From Bacillus canaveralius (lineage in GTDB: Bacteria > Bacillota > Bacilli > Bacillales > Cytobacillaceae): a stretch of 64,000 bases of DNA. The translations under genes and the position numbers were made by a program. Where the stretch lies: the NCBI RefSeq assembly GCF_002860125.1, contig NZ_PGVA01000002.1, positions 1 to 64,000 on the forward strand, read 5' to 3'. This document shows positions 16,530 to 25,309 of this stretch, piece after piece. The notes under the pieces are model-generated. The model was not told the DNA's origin, did no database searches, and was given only the letters and a program-made list of their open reading frames with translations. How positions within the stretch are numbered: the stretch's first letter is position 1; every line of letters begins with the position of its first letter.

Positions 16530-16893
16530 ACAAATCCCCCTTTGAACGTAAAATGCGCAGGTATGTCCCTGGCAAATTTAATACAGTCTCTATTATATTA
16601 TTATCTGAAAAATTTGTAAATTCTAAACCATATGAAACTTTCGACACATAGCTAAAATAGTGATTAAATAGCTTAAATTGCTAGGGTGAGATGTGCTTAA
16701 ACAGTTTGTGGAAAGTCAAATTTTGCTATGTTGCGATACGTTTTTTTCGCAACATTAATCTGTTCGGTCTATATTTTATGCAGCATTATTTAACGTAAAC
16801 TGACTGCATTATCGGAAATTCTGCTTTAACATAGTATTTATAACGGTTATGATTAAATTAAAAATGGCAAAATAATCATTTAGGAGTGATTGT
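16530..16893. other. Divergent intergenic region
   Basis: 364 nt between the leftward ywcB-ywcA operon and a rightward protease-like gene. It must hold both promoters; no convincing consensus pair was picked. It contains an inverted repeat GTTGCGA (16730-16736) and TCGCAAC (16747-16753) separated by 10 nt, a possible operator. No gene was found. Confidence 0.45.
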
Positions 16894-17439
16894 GTGAACC
16901 AGACAGAAAATTCCGGCAAAGTCGTGACATTTTCGATACCTGTAGTAATGGTGAATTCCCTTTTGTTATCGATCTTGATGATGATCATGACTGCAGTTCT
17001 CCACAGTGCATTTCACGGGACGGCCAATTTTACAGTCACTACTTTAGGATTTATCCTTTTCTCTCTTTGTTTAATGGTTCTCGTCATCGTTCATGAATTT
17101 TTTCATATGATTGGCTTTCACTTTGCTGGAAAAGTGCCGTGGAATGAGATAGCATATGGGGTAGATTTCAAAAAGGGGATTGCCTACGCGCACAGCAAGC
17201 AGATGATTACGGTAAAAGCGATGAAAATCGCTTTATGGCTGCCGTTTTTAGTAACGGGCCTGTTGCCGTTTGTTATCGGCGTCATGCTTGACGAAGTTTT
17301 TCTGACACTGCTCGGCGCCTTTTTGATAGGCGGCTGTACCGGGGATTTTGCGTTTATTTTTAAGATCCGCAAGTACCGCTCAAATACACTCGTTAAAGAC
17401 CATCCAACCAAACCGCAATTTACGGTTTATGAACAATAA
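16894..17439 (+). CDS. DUF3267 membrane metalloprotease-like protein
   Basis: A 181-residue protein with four predicted membrane helices and an HExxH-type zinc motif (HEFFHMIGF, His67 and His71) at the end of the second helix, as in DUF3267 proteins. These look like minimal intramembrane metalloproteases, but a substrate is not known. The start is a GTG behind TAGGAGTGAT; a longer frame in another register in the same place is a shadow. The rhodanese gene follows after 14-17 nt, so they may be one transcript. Confidence 0.85.
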   Translation: MNQTENSGKVVTFSIPVVMVNSLLLSILMMIMTAVLHSAFHGTANFTVTTLGFILFSLCLMVLVIVHEFFHMIGFHFAGKVPWNEIAYGVDFKKGIAYAHSKQMITVKAMKIALWLPFLVTGLLPFVIGVMLDEVFLTLLGAFLIGGCTGDFAFIFKIRKYRSNTLVKDHPTKPQFTVYEQ

Positions 17440-17456
17440 ACAAAGGAGAGATCATG

Positions 17457-17762
17457 ATGGATTCAATTGAAAAGATTACAACGGAAGAACTGAAAAAGAA
17501 GCTCGAATCTGGAGATAAATTAGAGCTTGTCGATGTCCGGGAGGATGAAGAAGTCGAGCAAGGAATGATTCCGGGAGCAAGGCATATTCGCATGGGTACG
17601 ATTCCGGACAACCTCGATAAGTTTGACAAAGATACGGAATACATCTTCATCTGCCGTTCAGGCAGACGGAGCGAAAATGTCTGCTACTATATGAAGGACC
17701 AAGGCTACAATGTTCGCAATATGGTTGGCGGCATGCTCGAATGGGAAGGGGAAACAGAATAA
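17457..17762 (+). CDS. Single-domain rhodanese
   Basis: A protein of about 101 residues with one rhodanese domain: ITTEELKKKLESG, LVDVREDEEVEQGMIPGARH, and the active-site loop ICRSGRRS with the persulfide cysteine, then GYNVRNMVGGMLEWEG. It should transfer sulfane sulfur in the cytoplasm; it resembles YtwF. Two ATGs (17454, 17457) follow AAAGGAGAG; the second has better spacing. A terminator follows. Confidence 0.92.
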   Translation: MDSIEKITTEELKKKLESGDKLELVDVREDEEVEQGMIPGARHIRMGTIPDNLDKFDKDTEYIFICRSGRRSENVCYYMKDQGYNVRNMVGGMLEWEGETE

Positions 17763-17770
17763 AAACACGG

Positions 17771-17807
17771 AAAGCCGGTTCTCACTGTGAGAGTCGGTTT
17801 TATTTTT
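17771..17807 (+). terminator. Terminator after the rhodanese gene
   Basis: AAGCCGGTTCTCA and TGAGAGTCGGTTT pair with a few G-T wobbles around CTG, followed by TATTTTTT. Confidence 0.7.
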
Positions 17808-17911
17808 TGCTTCAGTCTTGCTGCACCGAGCACAGTTCCATCCATGGATATTTCGACCATGCCTTGAGAAAGCTATAGGAAACTGTTTTTGATTTAAAGG
17901 AGAGCTTGCAT

Positions 17912-18403
17912 ATGTTAAGCTTTTGGGTTGTTTTGTTAGTAACGTTGATTCTGTGTTATGCGTTGCGCAGAGATCCTGATATATATTTGTTTTTGGGAGT
18001 GACTCATTGGCTTTTTGTGTCGATTGTGATCCAGCTGCCAATGTTTTTAATGGAATACAACATGAACGCCATAGAAATTATGAAATCTCCGCTCAGTTTT
18101 ATTACGTACCATTTTGTACAAATCTTTACGATTCCGGCTTTGTTTTTGTTCATCTATCTGCACTATACCGAACAGGCAGCAAGCAGAAAGCTTATTCTGT
18201 TATTTCTCCTGTTACTGCTGTGCATTGGCGGCGAGAACATGTTCGTGGCAGACGGTGTGCTCGTTCACAAGGAGTGGAGTTTCCTTACGAGCATGGTGTA
18301 TTGGGGTAGCGTGATCGCCCTCTACTATATGTTTGCCTACTTTGTTGATATGGCTATCCGAAAGGAGCGCACTCGACATGCTGCTGACGCCGATCCGCTT
18401 TGA
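17912..18403 (+). CDS. Polytopic membrane protein, CBO0543-like
   Basis: A 163-residue very hydrophobic protein with about five membrane helices (LVTLILCYALRRDPDIYLF near the N-terminus, a basic C-terminus RKERTRHAADADPL). The start ATG follows AAAGGAGAGC. It overlaps the next gene by about 26 nt, and that gene encodes a second protein of similar type, so they probably work as a pair. The function is unknown. Confidence 0.65.
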   Translation: MLSFWVVLLVTLILCYALRRDPDIYLFLGVTHWLFVSIVIQLPMFLMEYNMNAIEIMKSPLSFITYHFVQIFTIPALFLFIYLHYTEQAASRKLILLFLLLLLCIGGENMFVADGVLVHKEWSFLTSMVYWGSVIALYYMFAYFVDMAIRKERTRHAADADPL

Positions 18404-18887
18404 TGAGAATGAGTGGTTTGTTATAATTACCGGTTTGGGCTTGATCTTTTTCTGCAAATGGTTGAAAAAGCCGTTACCAAAGCTAGTAATCGTGACGATT
18501 TCTATGTATTTCTTTTTTCTTGGATTAACTGTTGACCACATCATCGGGGCAGATCATCCGTTTAATTTATACGATACGATGGATCGTTCCTCCATTGATA
18601 TCTTTGATTTAATCGTTTACGGTTGGCATTATCCATTCTACGGCTACTGCTTTTCCCTGATAATTTATCAGTTCAAGCCCAAGGACTTAAATGCGGTCTT
18701 ATTTGTCTGTGGCTGGTCGACCTTATCAGTCACACTGGAGGTGATTGCCGTTTACTTTTCTGTATTCCAATACCTCAGGTGGCATCAGATTTATTCCTTT
18801 TTCACCTATCTGCTTGTTTTTGGCACCAGCTATGTTTTTATAAAAAAATTGTTTCATTCATATCAATCAAAAATCGCTCCTTTTTAG
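18378..18887 (+). CDS. Second CBO0543-like membrane protein
   Basis: 169 residues with about five membrane spans and the C-terminal pattern LEVIAVYFSVFQYLRWHQIY followed by a hydrophobic stretch, as in CBO0543 family proteins. The start at ATG 18378 is preceded by AAAGGAGC at about 11 nt and lies inside the previous gene; an upstream TTG frame has no ribosome binding site. Function unknown; it is coupled to the previous gene. Confidence 0.7.
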   Translation: MLLTPIRFDENEWFVIITGLGLIFFCKWLKKPLPKLVIVTISMYFFFLGLTVDHIIGADHPFNLYDTMDRSSIDIFDLIVYGWHYPFYGYCFSLIIYQFKPKDLNAVLFVCGWSTLSVTLEVIAVYFSVFQYLRWHQIYSFFTYLLVFGTSYVFIKKLFHSYQSKIAPF

Positions 18888-18955
18888 TGGAAAAAGTATA
18901 AAAAATGAGTTGGCTGTTAAAACTGGTAAAAAAAGAGATTGAAAGGGAGAGGGCT

Positions 18956-19141
18956 TTGATACAAGTAAAAGTATTTGATCAGGAGCATGAAAAAGATTTA
19001 GAGTATGATATGAATCGTTTTTTGGAAAGATTGGATGAAAATAAACTTGTCGATATTAAGTATAACGTGGCAGCGATGCCTGAAGATGACGAAGAAGAAC
19101 AAATCTATTGCTTTTCCGCGATGGTCATTTATCGAGCCTGA
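18956..19141 (+). CDS. cse60: Cse60-type sporulation protein
   Basis: A 61-residue protein reading MIQVKVFDQEHEKDLEYDMN, then VDIKYNVA and EQIYCFSAMVIY, which matches the Cse60 family of about 60 residues. The start is a TTG 18956 preceded by GGGAGAGGGC; an ATG at 18905 would add 17 residues not seen in the family. In B. subtilis the homologue is expressed in the mother cell early in sporulation. The stop codon lies within the 5' arm of the terminator. Confidence 0.85.
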   Translation: MIQVKVFDQEHEKDLEYDMNRFLERLDENKLVDIKYNVAAMPEDDEEEQIYCFSAMVIYRA

Positions 19142-19163
19142 CATGGTGTCAGGCTCATTTTTA
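19134..19163 (+). terminator. Terminator overlapping the cse60 stop codon
   Basis: GAGCCTGACA and TGTCAGGCTC pair perfectly around TGG, followed by ATTTTTAG. Confidence 0.85.
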
Positions 19164-19209
19164 GTGTAGGCACATTTTCCAATTTTGAAGGCTTTCTCTA
19201 AGTCGGTCA

Positions 19210-19315
19210 ACAAGGCGTTTCGCTTAATTATTCGTTGGTTTCGCTTAATTCCGGGGAGTTTTCTCTTGAATAACCGTTGGCATCGCTTAATTCCTTCCAT
19301 TTTTCGCTTAAATAA
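19210..19315. repeat. Second array of the TTAAGCGAAA family (inverse orientation)
   Basis: About four good copies of TTTCGCTTAATT (complement of AATTAAGCGAAA) and one degenerate copy, spaced 20-21 nt, fill the gap between cse60 and the ytfP stop codon. Same family as 12898-12997. Confidence 0.65.
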
Positions 19316-19353
19316 TTTCCAATCGATTTTCTAATCCTGTCGATTCAACTGCC

Positions 19354-20622
19354 TCATCTGGAAAGAGCGAATTCGGCAGCGTTTTTCCCGGCTAGCCGGC
19401 CTGTGACAAGGGCGGAGGTGATATTATACCCGCCTGTGTAACCATGGATATCGAGAATTTCACCGCAAAAATAAAGCCCATCCATCAGCTTGGAAGCCAA
19501 CGTTTGCGGTTCAATTTCCTTAATGGACACGCCGCCGCCTGTAACAAACGCTTTTTCAAGAGGAAGCGTTCCGTTAACTTCAAATTGAAACTGCTTAATG
19601 TTTTTCACAAAAGTGCGGATTTTTTCATGTGAAATAACCGCACCCTGTTCATTCGCATCGATTTCGCTTACCTCAAGCAAAAATAGCAAATACCGTTCCG
19701 GAAGCAAGCCTTTTAAGATATTTTTGACTGCTTTCTTCGGTTCACTTTTGATAAGAGCAGAAATTTCCTGAAAAAGCGGTTCCTCTTTTTTTTCAGGAAG
19801 TGCATCGAGGTTCATCGTCACCTCATCTAGCTTCCACTTTTCCTTTGCTTTAACAACAAACTGGCTGCAGCGTAGGACCGCCGGGCCGCTGATCCCGAAA
19901 TGCGTGAAGATCATGTCCATTTTATGCGTCACGAGCGGCTTGCCTTTCGGGTTGAGCACGCTTAACGAAATATCGCGCAATGACAAACCCTGCAAGGTTT
20001 TTTCCTTAATAAATGGTTCCCTCGACGTGATTGGCACCTCGGTTGGAAACAGGTTCGTAATCGTATGCCCGGCTTTTTCAGCCCAGGGATAGCCATCCCC
20101 TGTCGATCCTGTATGGGGAACCGACTTGCCGCCTACTGCAATCACGGCTGCACTGGTATGGATTTTTTCGCCGCTAATCAGCTCAATGGCAGAAGTGCGG
20201 TTATCCTGATAATGAACATCTTTGACTGGACAGTTTGTTTTGATCTCAACCTTCAATTCCTTTAGCCTTCTTAATAACGCGTCAACTACAGACTGAGCTT
20301 TATCTGAAACTGGAAACATCCGGCCATGATCCTCTTCTTTCAGCTCGACGCCAAGTTTTTCAAAGAAAGCAATAATATCTTCATTGTTAAAAATAGAGAA
20401 CGCACTGTATAAAAAACGGCCATTACCAGGGAGATGCTTGATGATTTCGTCGATCGGCAGCCGATTGGTAACATTGCAGCGGCCTCCCCCGGAAATTGCC
20501 AGCTTTCTCCCGAGCTTGTCTCCTTTATCAATCAGCAGAACTTTAGCCCCCTGTTCGCCGGCCGAGATCGCAGCCATTAACCCCGATGGTCCGCCGCCCA
20601 CGATTGTGACATCGTATTTCAT
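19354..20622 (-). CDS. ytfP: YtfP/HI0933-type FAD-dependent oxidoreductase
   Basis: A 422-residue flavoprotein with an N-terminal dinucleotide fold ([18 protein letters not shown]), the family motif [37 protein letters not shown] and C-terminal [17 protein letters not shown]. This is the BaiN/YhiN/HI0933 family; the physiological reaction is not established. Of two adjacent ATGs the second fits GGTGA better. The start is preceded in the leader by an intrinsic terminator (20678-20711). Confidence 0.9.
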   Translation of the reverse strand: MKYDVTIVGGGPSGLMAAISAGEQGAKVLLIDKGDKLGRKLAISGGGRCNVTNRLPIDEIIKHLPGNGRFLYSAFSIFNNEDIIAFFEKLGVELKEEDHGRMFPVSDKAQSVVDALLRRLKELKVEIKTNCPVKDVHYQDNRTSAIELISGEKIHTSAAVIAVGGKSVPHTGSTGDGYPWAEKAGHTITNLFPTEVPITSREPFIKEKTLQGLSLRDISLSVLNPKGKPLVTHKMDMIFTHFGISGPAVLRCSQFVVKAKEKWKLDEVTMNLDALPEKKEEPLFQEISALIKSEPKKAVKNILKGLLPERYLLFLLEVSEIDANEQGAVISHEKIRTFVKNIKQFQFEVNGTLPLEKAFVTGGGVSIKEIEPQTLASKLMDGLYFCGEILDIHGYTGGYNITSALVTGRLAGKNAAEFALSR

Positions 20623-20677
20623 CATTTCACCAACTTCGTCATTTATCTACATATTTAAACATTTCCATCTTAGCATG

Positions 20678-20711
20678 AAAAAAACCGGAAAGTAAAAACC
20701 AGCTTTTCCGG
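20678..20711 (-). terminator. Intrinsic terminator in the ytfP leader (possible attenuator)
   Basis: On the minus strand CCGGAAA and TTTCCGG pair across a 13-nt loop and are followed by seven T. It lies about 55 nt upstream of the ytfP start and points toward it. Nearby, CCAG and CTGG flank the 5' arm and could form a competing stem. It may be an attenuator, or may block stray transcription from the murJ side. Confidence 0.6.
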
Positions 20712-20836
20712 CTGCAACTGGCGCAGAGCACAAAAGAGATGTAAACTACTAATAGTGCAATTTTTTTATAAATATACCGCAACTGGCTTTGCTTTTTTAG
20801 AAAAAAACGGTTGTGTCATATATAGAGAGGGATTTT

Positions 20837-22453
20837 ATGTCGTCTAAACTTTTGCGCGGAACCTTTATTTTAACTTTGGGCACGATTCTCTCCAAGGTTC
20901 TCGGTCTATTATATGTAATACCGTTTTACGATATTGTCGGGGACCAGGGGACGGCTCTATACCAATATTCATATATTCCATACACCATTTTTATCAGCAT
21001 CGCGACAGCCGGTGTGCCGCTCGCTGTTTCAAAATTTATCTCAAAGTATAATGCTCTGGAAGAATATGCGGTCAGCAGGAGGCTCTTTAAATCAGGGCTC
21101 GTTGTCATGGCAATCAGCGGCATTATATCGTTTGTAATATTGTATTTCGGAGCGCCGGCACTGGCTGAGATTATTATTAATGATAAAGATTTTGTTTCCA
21201 GTGTCGCTGATGTTACCACAGTAATCCGGGCTGTCAGTTTCGCCTTGATTGTTGTGCCGTTTATGAGCCTGATCAGGGGATTTTTCCAGGGCCACCAATC
21301 AATGGGTCCTTCAGCTGTTTCGACGGTTGTCGAACAAATCGTCCGGATTGTCTTTCTTTTAGCAGGAGCATTTATCGTCTACAAAATGATGGATGGAAGC
21401 CTGACGTCTGCGGTCAGCGTGGCGACGTTCGCCGCATTCATTGGCGCGATCGGCAGCCTTTTTGTCCTGTTATGGTACTGGTACAAACGAAAGCCGCATC
21501 TTGATGAGTTATTGACGCATGATAAGGCAACGGTCGATATTTCGCTGCCGGACATATATAAGGAAATCATTATTTATGCAGTACCGTTTGTGCTTGTCGG
21601 AATCGCCAACCCGCTCTTTCAATTTATTGATTTGCTGACCTTTAACAGGGCGATGGCGACAATTGGCCTGGCGAAACAATCAGAAACTGCTTTATCGATT
21701 TTAAATTATCAAACTCATAAGCTTGTGATCATTCCCGTGTCACTGGCGACCGCTTTTTCGCTGACGCTTGTCCCGAGCATCACAAAGGCCTTTGTTGAGA
21801 ATGATCGGACCAGCTTGAACCGCCAGTTGAACCAAACATTCCAGGTCATGCTGTATTTAACACTGCCAGCTGTTGTTGGACTCTCACTGCTCGCGGAACC
21901 AGCCTATACGTTGTTTTATAAACATGATCCGCTTGGAACGCAGGTCCTGGTGACATATGCACCAGTAGCCATTTTATTTGCACTCTATTCGGTAACCGCG
22001 GCGATTTTACAAGGAATAAACGAACAGCGTTTTACCTTGTTAAGCTTGCTTGTCGGCCTGCTTGTAAAATTAAGCTTAAATATTCCGCTGATTAAAGTTA
22101 TGGAAACGCAGGGTGCAGTTTTAGCAACAGCGCTCGGCTACACAGTAGCCATTTTAATTAATATGTTCGTGATTAAGGCATTTGCCCATTATCGATTTCG
22201 GCTTGTGTTGAGACGCGGCTTGCTAATCGTGTTGTTTACGGGGCTGATGCTGGCTGCCACTGCTGTTACTTACAATTTGGTGACGCTGGTGCTTAGTCCG
22301 GAGACAAAGATGCAATCGGTCATAATCTTAGTCATTTGTGCCACCGTTGGAGCCGGAGTTTATTTTTACTTAGGCATGCGTTCCAGACTTGTCTACTTTT
22401 TATTTGGCGAAAGAGTGGACAAGATAAAAGGGAAGCTGAGATTGCCGATGTGA
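20837..22453 (+). CDS. murJ: Lipid II flippase MurJ (YtgP)
   Basis: A 538-residue MOP-superfamily protein with about 14 membrane helices: SSKLLRGTFILTLGTILSKV at the N-terminus, GIANPLFQFIDLLTFNRAM in the middle, and the usual SpoVB/YtgP layout. In B. subtilis YtgP is a lipid II flippase (MurJ) required, with Amj as backup, for peptidoglycan synthesis. The start ATG at 20837 follows AGAGAGGGA; an upstream frame extension of 8 residues has no ribosome binding site. The next genes (RsuA-like enzyme, ytfP) match the Bacillus neighbourhood. Confidence 0.88.
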   Translation: MSSKLLRGTFILTLGTILSKVLGLLYVIPFYDIVGDQGTALYQYSYIPYTIFISIATAGVPLAVSKFISKYNALEEYAVSRRLFKSGLVVMAISGIISFVILYFGAPALAEIIINDKDFVSSVADVTTVIRAVSFALIVVPFMSLIRGFFQGHQSMGPSAVSTVVEQIVRIVFLLAGAFIVYKMMDGSLTSAVSVATFAAFIGAIGSLFVLLWYWYKRKPHLDELLTHDKATVDISLPDIYKEIIIYAVPFVLVGIANPLFQFIDLLTFNRAMATIGLAKQSETALSILNYQTHKLVIIPVSLATAFSLTLVPSITKAFVENDRTSLNRQLNQTFQVMLYLTLPAVVGLSLLAEPAYTLFYKHDPLGTQVLVTYAPVAILFALYSVTAAILQGINEQRFTLLSLLVGLLVKLSLNIPLIKVMETQGAVLATALGYTVAILINMFVIKAFAHYRFRLVLRRGLLIVLFTGLMLAATAVTYNLVTLVLSPETKMQSVIILVICATVGAGVYFYLGMRSRLVYFLFGERVDKIKGKLRLPM

Positions 22454-22525
22454 ATGCCGTCACCTGCTGTTGGCTTGAATCACGATTATGCTTAAGGAGT
22501 GGGGTTTAATCCCAAGGCACATTAA

Positions 22526-22560
22526 AAACAGGTTCCCCAAATCGGGAACCTGTTCTTTTA
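22526..22560. terminator. Bidirectional terminator between murJ and the coiled-coil gene
   Basis: AACAGGTTCCC and GGGAACCTGTT form an 11-bp stem with a TTCTTTT tail to the right and an A-rich left flank (ATTAAAA), so it can end transcripts from both sides. Confidence 0.8.
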
Positions 22561-22791
22561 GTAACTGAAGGTATCTGTTTCGTCACGGTAGCCAAGCTGT
22601 CTCTCAATCCGGTCGAGCCTGCGGTTGATGCGGTCTACTTGTCGGTTGAGCCGTTCAACTTGGCGCTCAAGGCGGTCGATACGCTGGTTGGCGCCCCCGC
22701 CTGGATAACCTGGATAACCACCCGGATAGCCTGGAGCCGGGAAGTAGCCTTCTGTACCTTGTTGACGATAGTTATAATGCACTCTCACCAC
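22558..22791 (-). CDS. Small Gly/Pro/Tyr-rich coiled-coil protein
   Basis: A 77-residue protein: a GYPGGYPGYPGGG stretch, then a perfect Arg-rich heptad coiled coil (RIDRLERQVERLNRQVDRIN and on), ending RDETDTFSY. It is preceded by AGGAGTGGTGA. It is not a named family to me; the composition suggests a surface or spore-coat associated protein that oligomerises. The stop codon abuts the terminator. Confidence 0.75.
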   Translation of the reverse strand: MVRVHYNYRQQGTEGYFPAPGYPGGYPGYPGGGANQRIDRLERQVERLNRQVDRINRRLDRIERQLGYRDETDTFSY

Positions 22792-22914
22792 TCCTAATCA
22801 TGCGATTTTAAAATCATGATAATAGTCTATTCAGAGCCGTTTTTTTGGTGAGTGAAGTTCTGCTTTTATAACTTTACCATTGGCGAACGCCCAGAAATCT
22901 GTGGAGGTAAAAAA

Positions 22915-23625
22915 ATGAGGATTGATAAAATGCTGGCAAACCTCGGATATGGAAGCCGAAAAGACGTGAAAAAGCTTTTAAAGGACGGAGCAGTCCTCGT
23001 TAACGATGAAAAAATCAAGGACCCGAAGCACCATGTAAATCCGGAAACAGATACCGTAACCCTGAATGGGGAAGTGATCGAATATAAGGAATTCATTTAT
23101 TTAATGATGAACAAACCGCCCGGCGTCATTTCCGCAACAGAAGACAGCCAAGATCAAACCGTGATTGACCTGCTCGAAATGGAGGACCAGGTATTTGAAC
23201 CGTTCCCGGTCGGCAGGCTTGACAAGGACACGGAAGGATTGCTGTTGCTTACAAATGACGGGCAGTTAGCGCACCGGCTGTTGTCCCCGAAAAAGCATGT
23301 GCCGAAAACATATTTTGCGGTTATCGATGGAGAGGTCACTGCAGGGGATATTGAAGCGTTTAAAAAAGGTGTTACACTTGATGACGGCTACCTGACAAAA
23401 CCGGGTGAGCTCGTCATTCTTAAATCGGGGTTGAGGTCGGATATTGAACTGACAATAACGGAAGGTAAATTTCATCAAGTGAAGAGAATGTTCCAGGCGG
23501 TCGGAAAGCGGGTTGTTTATTTAAAGCGGATTTCGATGGGTTCGTTAGTGTTAGATGACAGCCTTGATCTTGGGGAGTATCGCGAGTTGACTGAGGAAGA
23601 GCTTGAAGGGCTGATAGAACATTAG
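22915..23625 (+). CDS. RsuA-family 16S rRNA pseudouridine synthase
   Basis: A 236-residue enzyme with an N-terminal S4 RNA-binding domain (MRIDKMLANLGYGSRKDVKK) and an RsuA-type catalytic domain: MMNKPPGVISATED, then FPVGRLDKDTEGLLLLTNDG, where the Asp in GRLDKDTEG is catalytic, and a C-terminal KFHQVKRMF motif. It resembles YtzG. It isomerises a uridine of the small-subunit rRNA. The chosen ATG follows TGGAGGTAAAAAA; the longer frame from 22852 lacks a signal. Confidence 0.92.
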   Translation: MRIDKMLANLGYGSRKDVKKLLKDGAVLVNDEKIKDPKHHVNPETDTVTLNGEVIEYKEFIYLMMNKPPGVISATEDSQDQTVIDLLEMEDQVFEPFPVGRLDKDTEGLLLLTNDGQLAHRLLSPKKHVPKTYFAVIDGEVTAGDIEAFKKGVTLDDGYLTKPGELVILKSGLRSDIELTITEGKFHQVKRMFQAVGKRVVYLKRISMGSLVLDDSLDLGEYRELTEEELEGLIEH

Positions 23626-23719
23626 CGGGGTTTAACGTAATTGGGCTTTTTATACTATAAAACGAGATTAGACGATCAAAATGATGTTACACTATGGATA
23701 ATCAAGGGAGGTATCTCTT

Positions 23720-23985
23720 ATGAAGATGGATCCGCCTTATCCTGACAAAGTGTCGTATGCAGAGTATTTAACATGGAATGATGAAGAAAGATATGAAATT
23801 ATCGATGGAATACCTCATCTGCAGGTTGCACCTTCACGCCGGCACCAGCCGAGAATGTTGTTGAGCAATATAATCTGGATGATAATGGTGTGTTCGCAAC
23901 ATCACTAGTACTCGGAGAAGAAGATACGCTTTGTACACATACTTTTCCTGAATTTCAAATTGAATTAAGAAGCATATTTTCTTAG
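23720..23985 (+). pseudogene. Uma2-family (DUF820) endonuclease remnant
   Basis: The first part encodes the Uma2 start YAEYLTWNDEERYEIIDGIP with HLQVAPSRRHQ. After an internal deletion and frame change near 23845, the second frame reads VEQYNLDDNGVFATSLVLGE and ends HTFPEFQIELRSIFS, the usual C-terminus. About 100 residues of the middle, including most PD-(D/E)XK active-site residues, are missing. Not functional as read. Confidence 0.75.
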
Positions 23986-24021
23986 AAAAACCTTGTTAAA
24001 ATAGCAAGGTTTTTCTTTTTT
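23986..24021 (+). terminator. Terminator after the Uma2 remnant
   Basis: AAAAACCTTG and CAAGGTTTTT pair around TTAAAATAG, with a CTTTTTT tail. Confidence 0.85.
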
Positions 24022-24268
24022 GTGGCATCAAGAAATTCGGGTTCCATTTAAGACCAAAAAATTGTGTAGGCCGCATATATTTCTAGGAAGTCCAGGTATC
24101 ATTTGAAATACATTGATTACTGTTTCTACATAATTAATTTATTCACACATCGATGAGCGCGCTAATTGTGTTAATAATGTGGAGTTTGCATGCAAACGCT
24201 CTCAGCAGTACACTGGGATGGTACAATGTTTTTGTTGGGTCCATTCTATTTTACGAGGAGGAATTTTG

Positions 24269-25039
24269 GTGAGTTTTTCTGACAAAGTGGTGTTGGTTAC
24301 TGGAGCTGCAGCGGGGATCGGCAAAGAATCGGTGAAAGCGTTTGCTGATCAAGGCGCGAAAGTTGTGTTAGTTGATTTGGATATTGGCACTCTCAAGGCA
24401 ACAGCAAAAGAGCTGGAACTCCAGGAAGGCAATTATTTGTTAGTCGCGGCTGATGTTTCCAAAGAAGAAGAAGTGGAGCAATATGTTCAAAAGACTGTCG
24501 AACAATTTGGATCGATTGATGTATTCTTTAACAATGCCGGCGTTGAAGGAAAGGTACTTCCCATCACAGACTATCCTGCAGAGACTCTCGATCTTGTCCT
24601 GAACGTAAATGTCAAAGGTGTATTTTTTGGACTTAAGCACGTATTGCGCATCATGAAAGAGCAAAAATCCGGCGCAGTTATTAATAATTCTTCCGTTGCG
24701 GGTCTATCCGGAAGCCCGAATGTCAGTGCATATATCGCATCAAAGCATGCCGTCATCGGTCTGACAAAAGCGGTAGCAGTTGAAGTGGCCCAATTCGGTG
24801 TCCGTGTCAATGCTGTTTGCCCTTCTCCGGTGAACACCCGAATGATGCGGTCTCTCGAGAGCGGTTTTTCTCCTGACGATGCTGAGGCTGCGAAAGAACA
24901 ACTGACACAAACGATCCCATTAAAACGTTATGGTGAATCTGCGGATGTCGCGAACCTTGTTCTATTCCTCGCTTCTGAGCAAGCGTCGTTCATTACAGGT
25001 GTTGCCTGTCCAGTGGATGGAGGGCTTACAGCTCAATAA
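24269..25039 (+). CDS. Short-chain dehydrogenase/reductase (SDR)
   Basis: A 256-residue classical SDR: TGxxxGIG motif in VLVTGAAAGIGKES, Asp for NAD preference in VVLVDLD, NNAG in FFNNAGVEG, catalytic Ser in NNSSVAGLSG and YxxxK in SAYIASKHA, and the C-terminal PVDGGLTAQ. It is an NAD-dependent oxidoreductase of unknown substrate. The start is a GTG behind GAGGAGGA at 24255-24261; the longer frame upstream is not supported. A terminator follows, so it is likely monocistronic. Confidence 0.9.
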   Translation: MSFSDKVVLVTGAAAGIGKESVKAFADQGAKVVLVDLDIGTLKATAKELELQEGNYLLVAADVSKEEEVEQYVQKTVEQFGSIDVFFNNAGVEGKVLPITDYPAETLDLVLNVNVKGVFFGLKHVLRIMKEQKSGAVINNSSVAGLSGSPNVSAYIASKHAVIGLTKAVAVEVAQFGVRVNAVCPSPVNTRMMRSLESGFSPDDAEAAKEQLTQTIPLKRYGESADVANLVLFLASEQASFITGVACPVDGGLTAQ

Positions 25040-25049
25040 CAATAAACAG

Positions 25050-25085
25050 AGGCAACTTTCCTTTTTAAAGGAGGTTGCCTTTTTA
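25050..25085 (+). terminator. Terminator after the SDR gene
   Basis: AGGCAACTTTCCTT pairs with AAAGGAGGTTGCCT (one bulge), followed by TTTT. Confidence 0.8.
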
Positions 25086-25169
25086 TGTGACTATGTTGCT
25101 TCACAGTAGTGGGTGCGTAAATAGCCATAGTTTCGGTAGGCAGGGACTCTATTTATGTGCGTTCAGAAT

Positions 25170-25248
25170 CAGATATCCACGAAAAGGCACGATATATTCG
25201 CGGCAAGTAGCACTATACCGCCCGTGAAAAGCACGATATATCCAAAAT
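25170..25248. repeat. Short intergenic array of GCACGATATAT repeats
   Basis: Two full copies of AAAGCACGATATATC-like units and one degenerate copy (GCACTATACC), spaced about 21-24 nt, follow a partial GATATCCACG unit between two convergent genes. It is a third sequence family with the same period as the other arrays in the window. Confidence 0.55.
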
Positions 25249-25309
25249 AGACGCAAATCCATATGTAACAATAGCCAGGGATCTCAATCCCTGGTCAAAT
25301 TTAATATAT

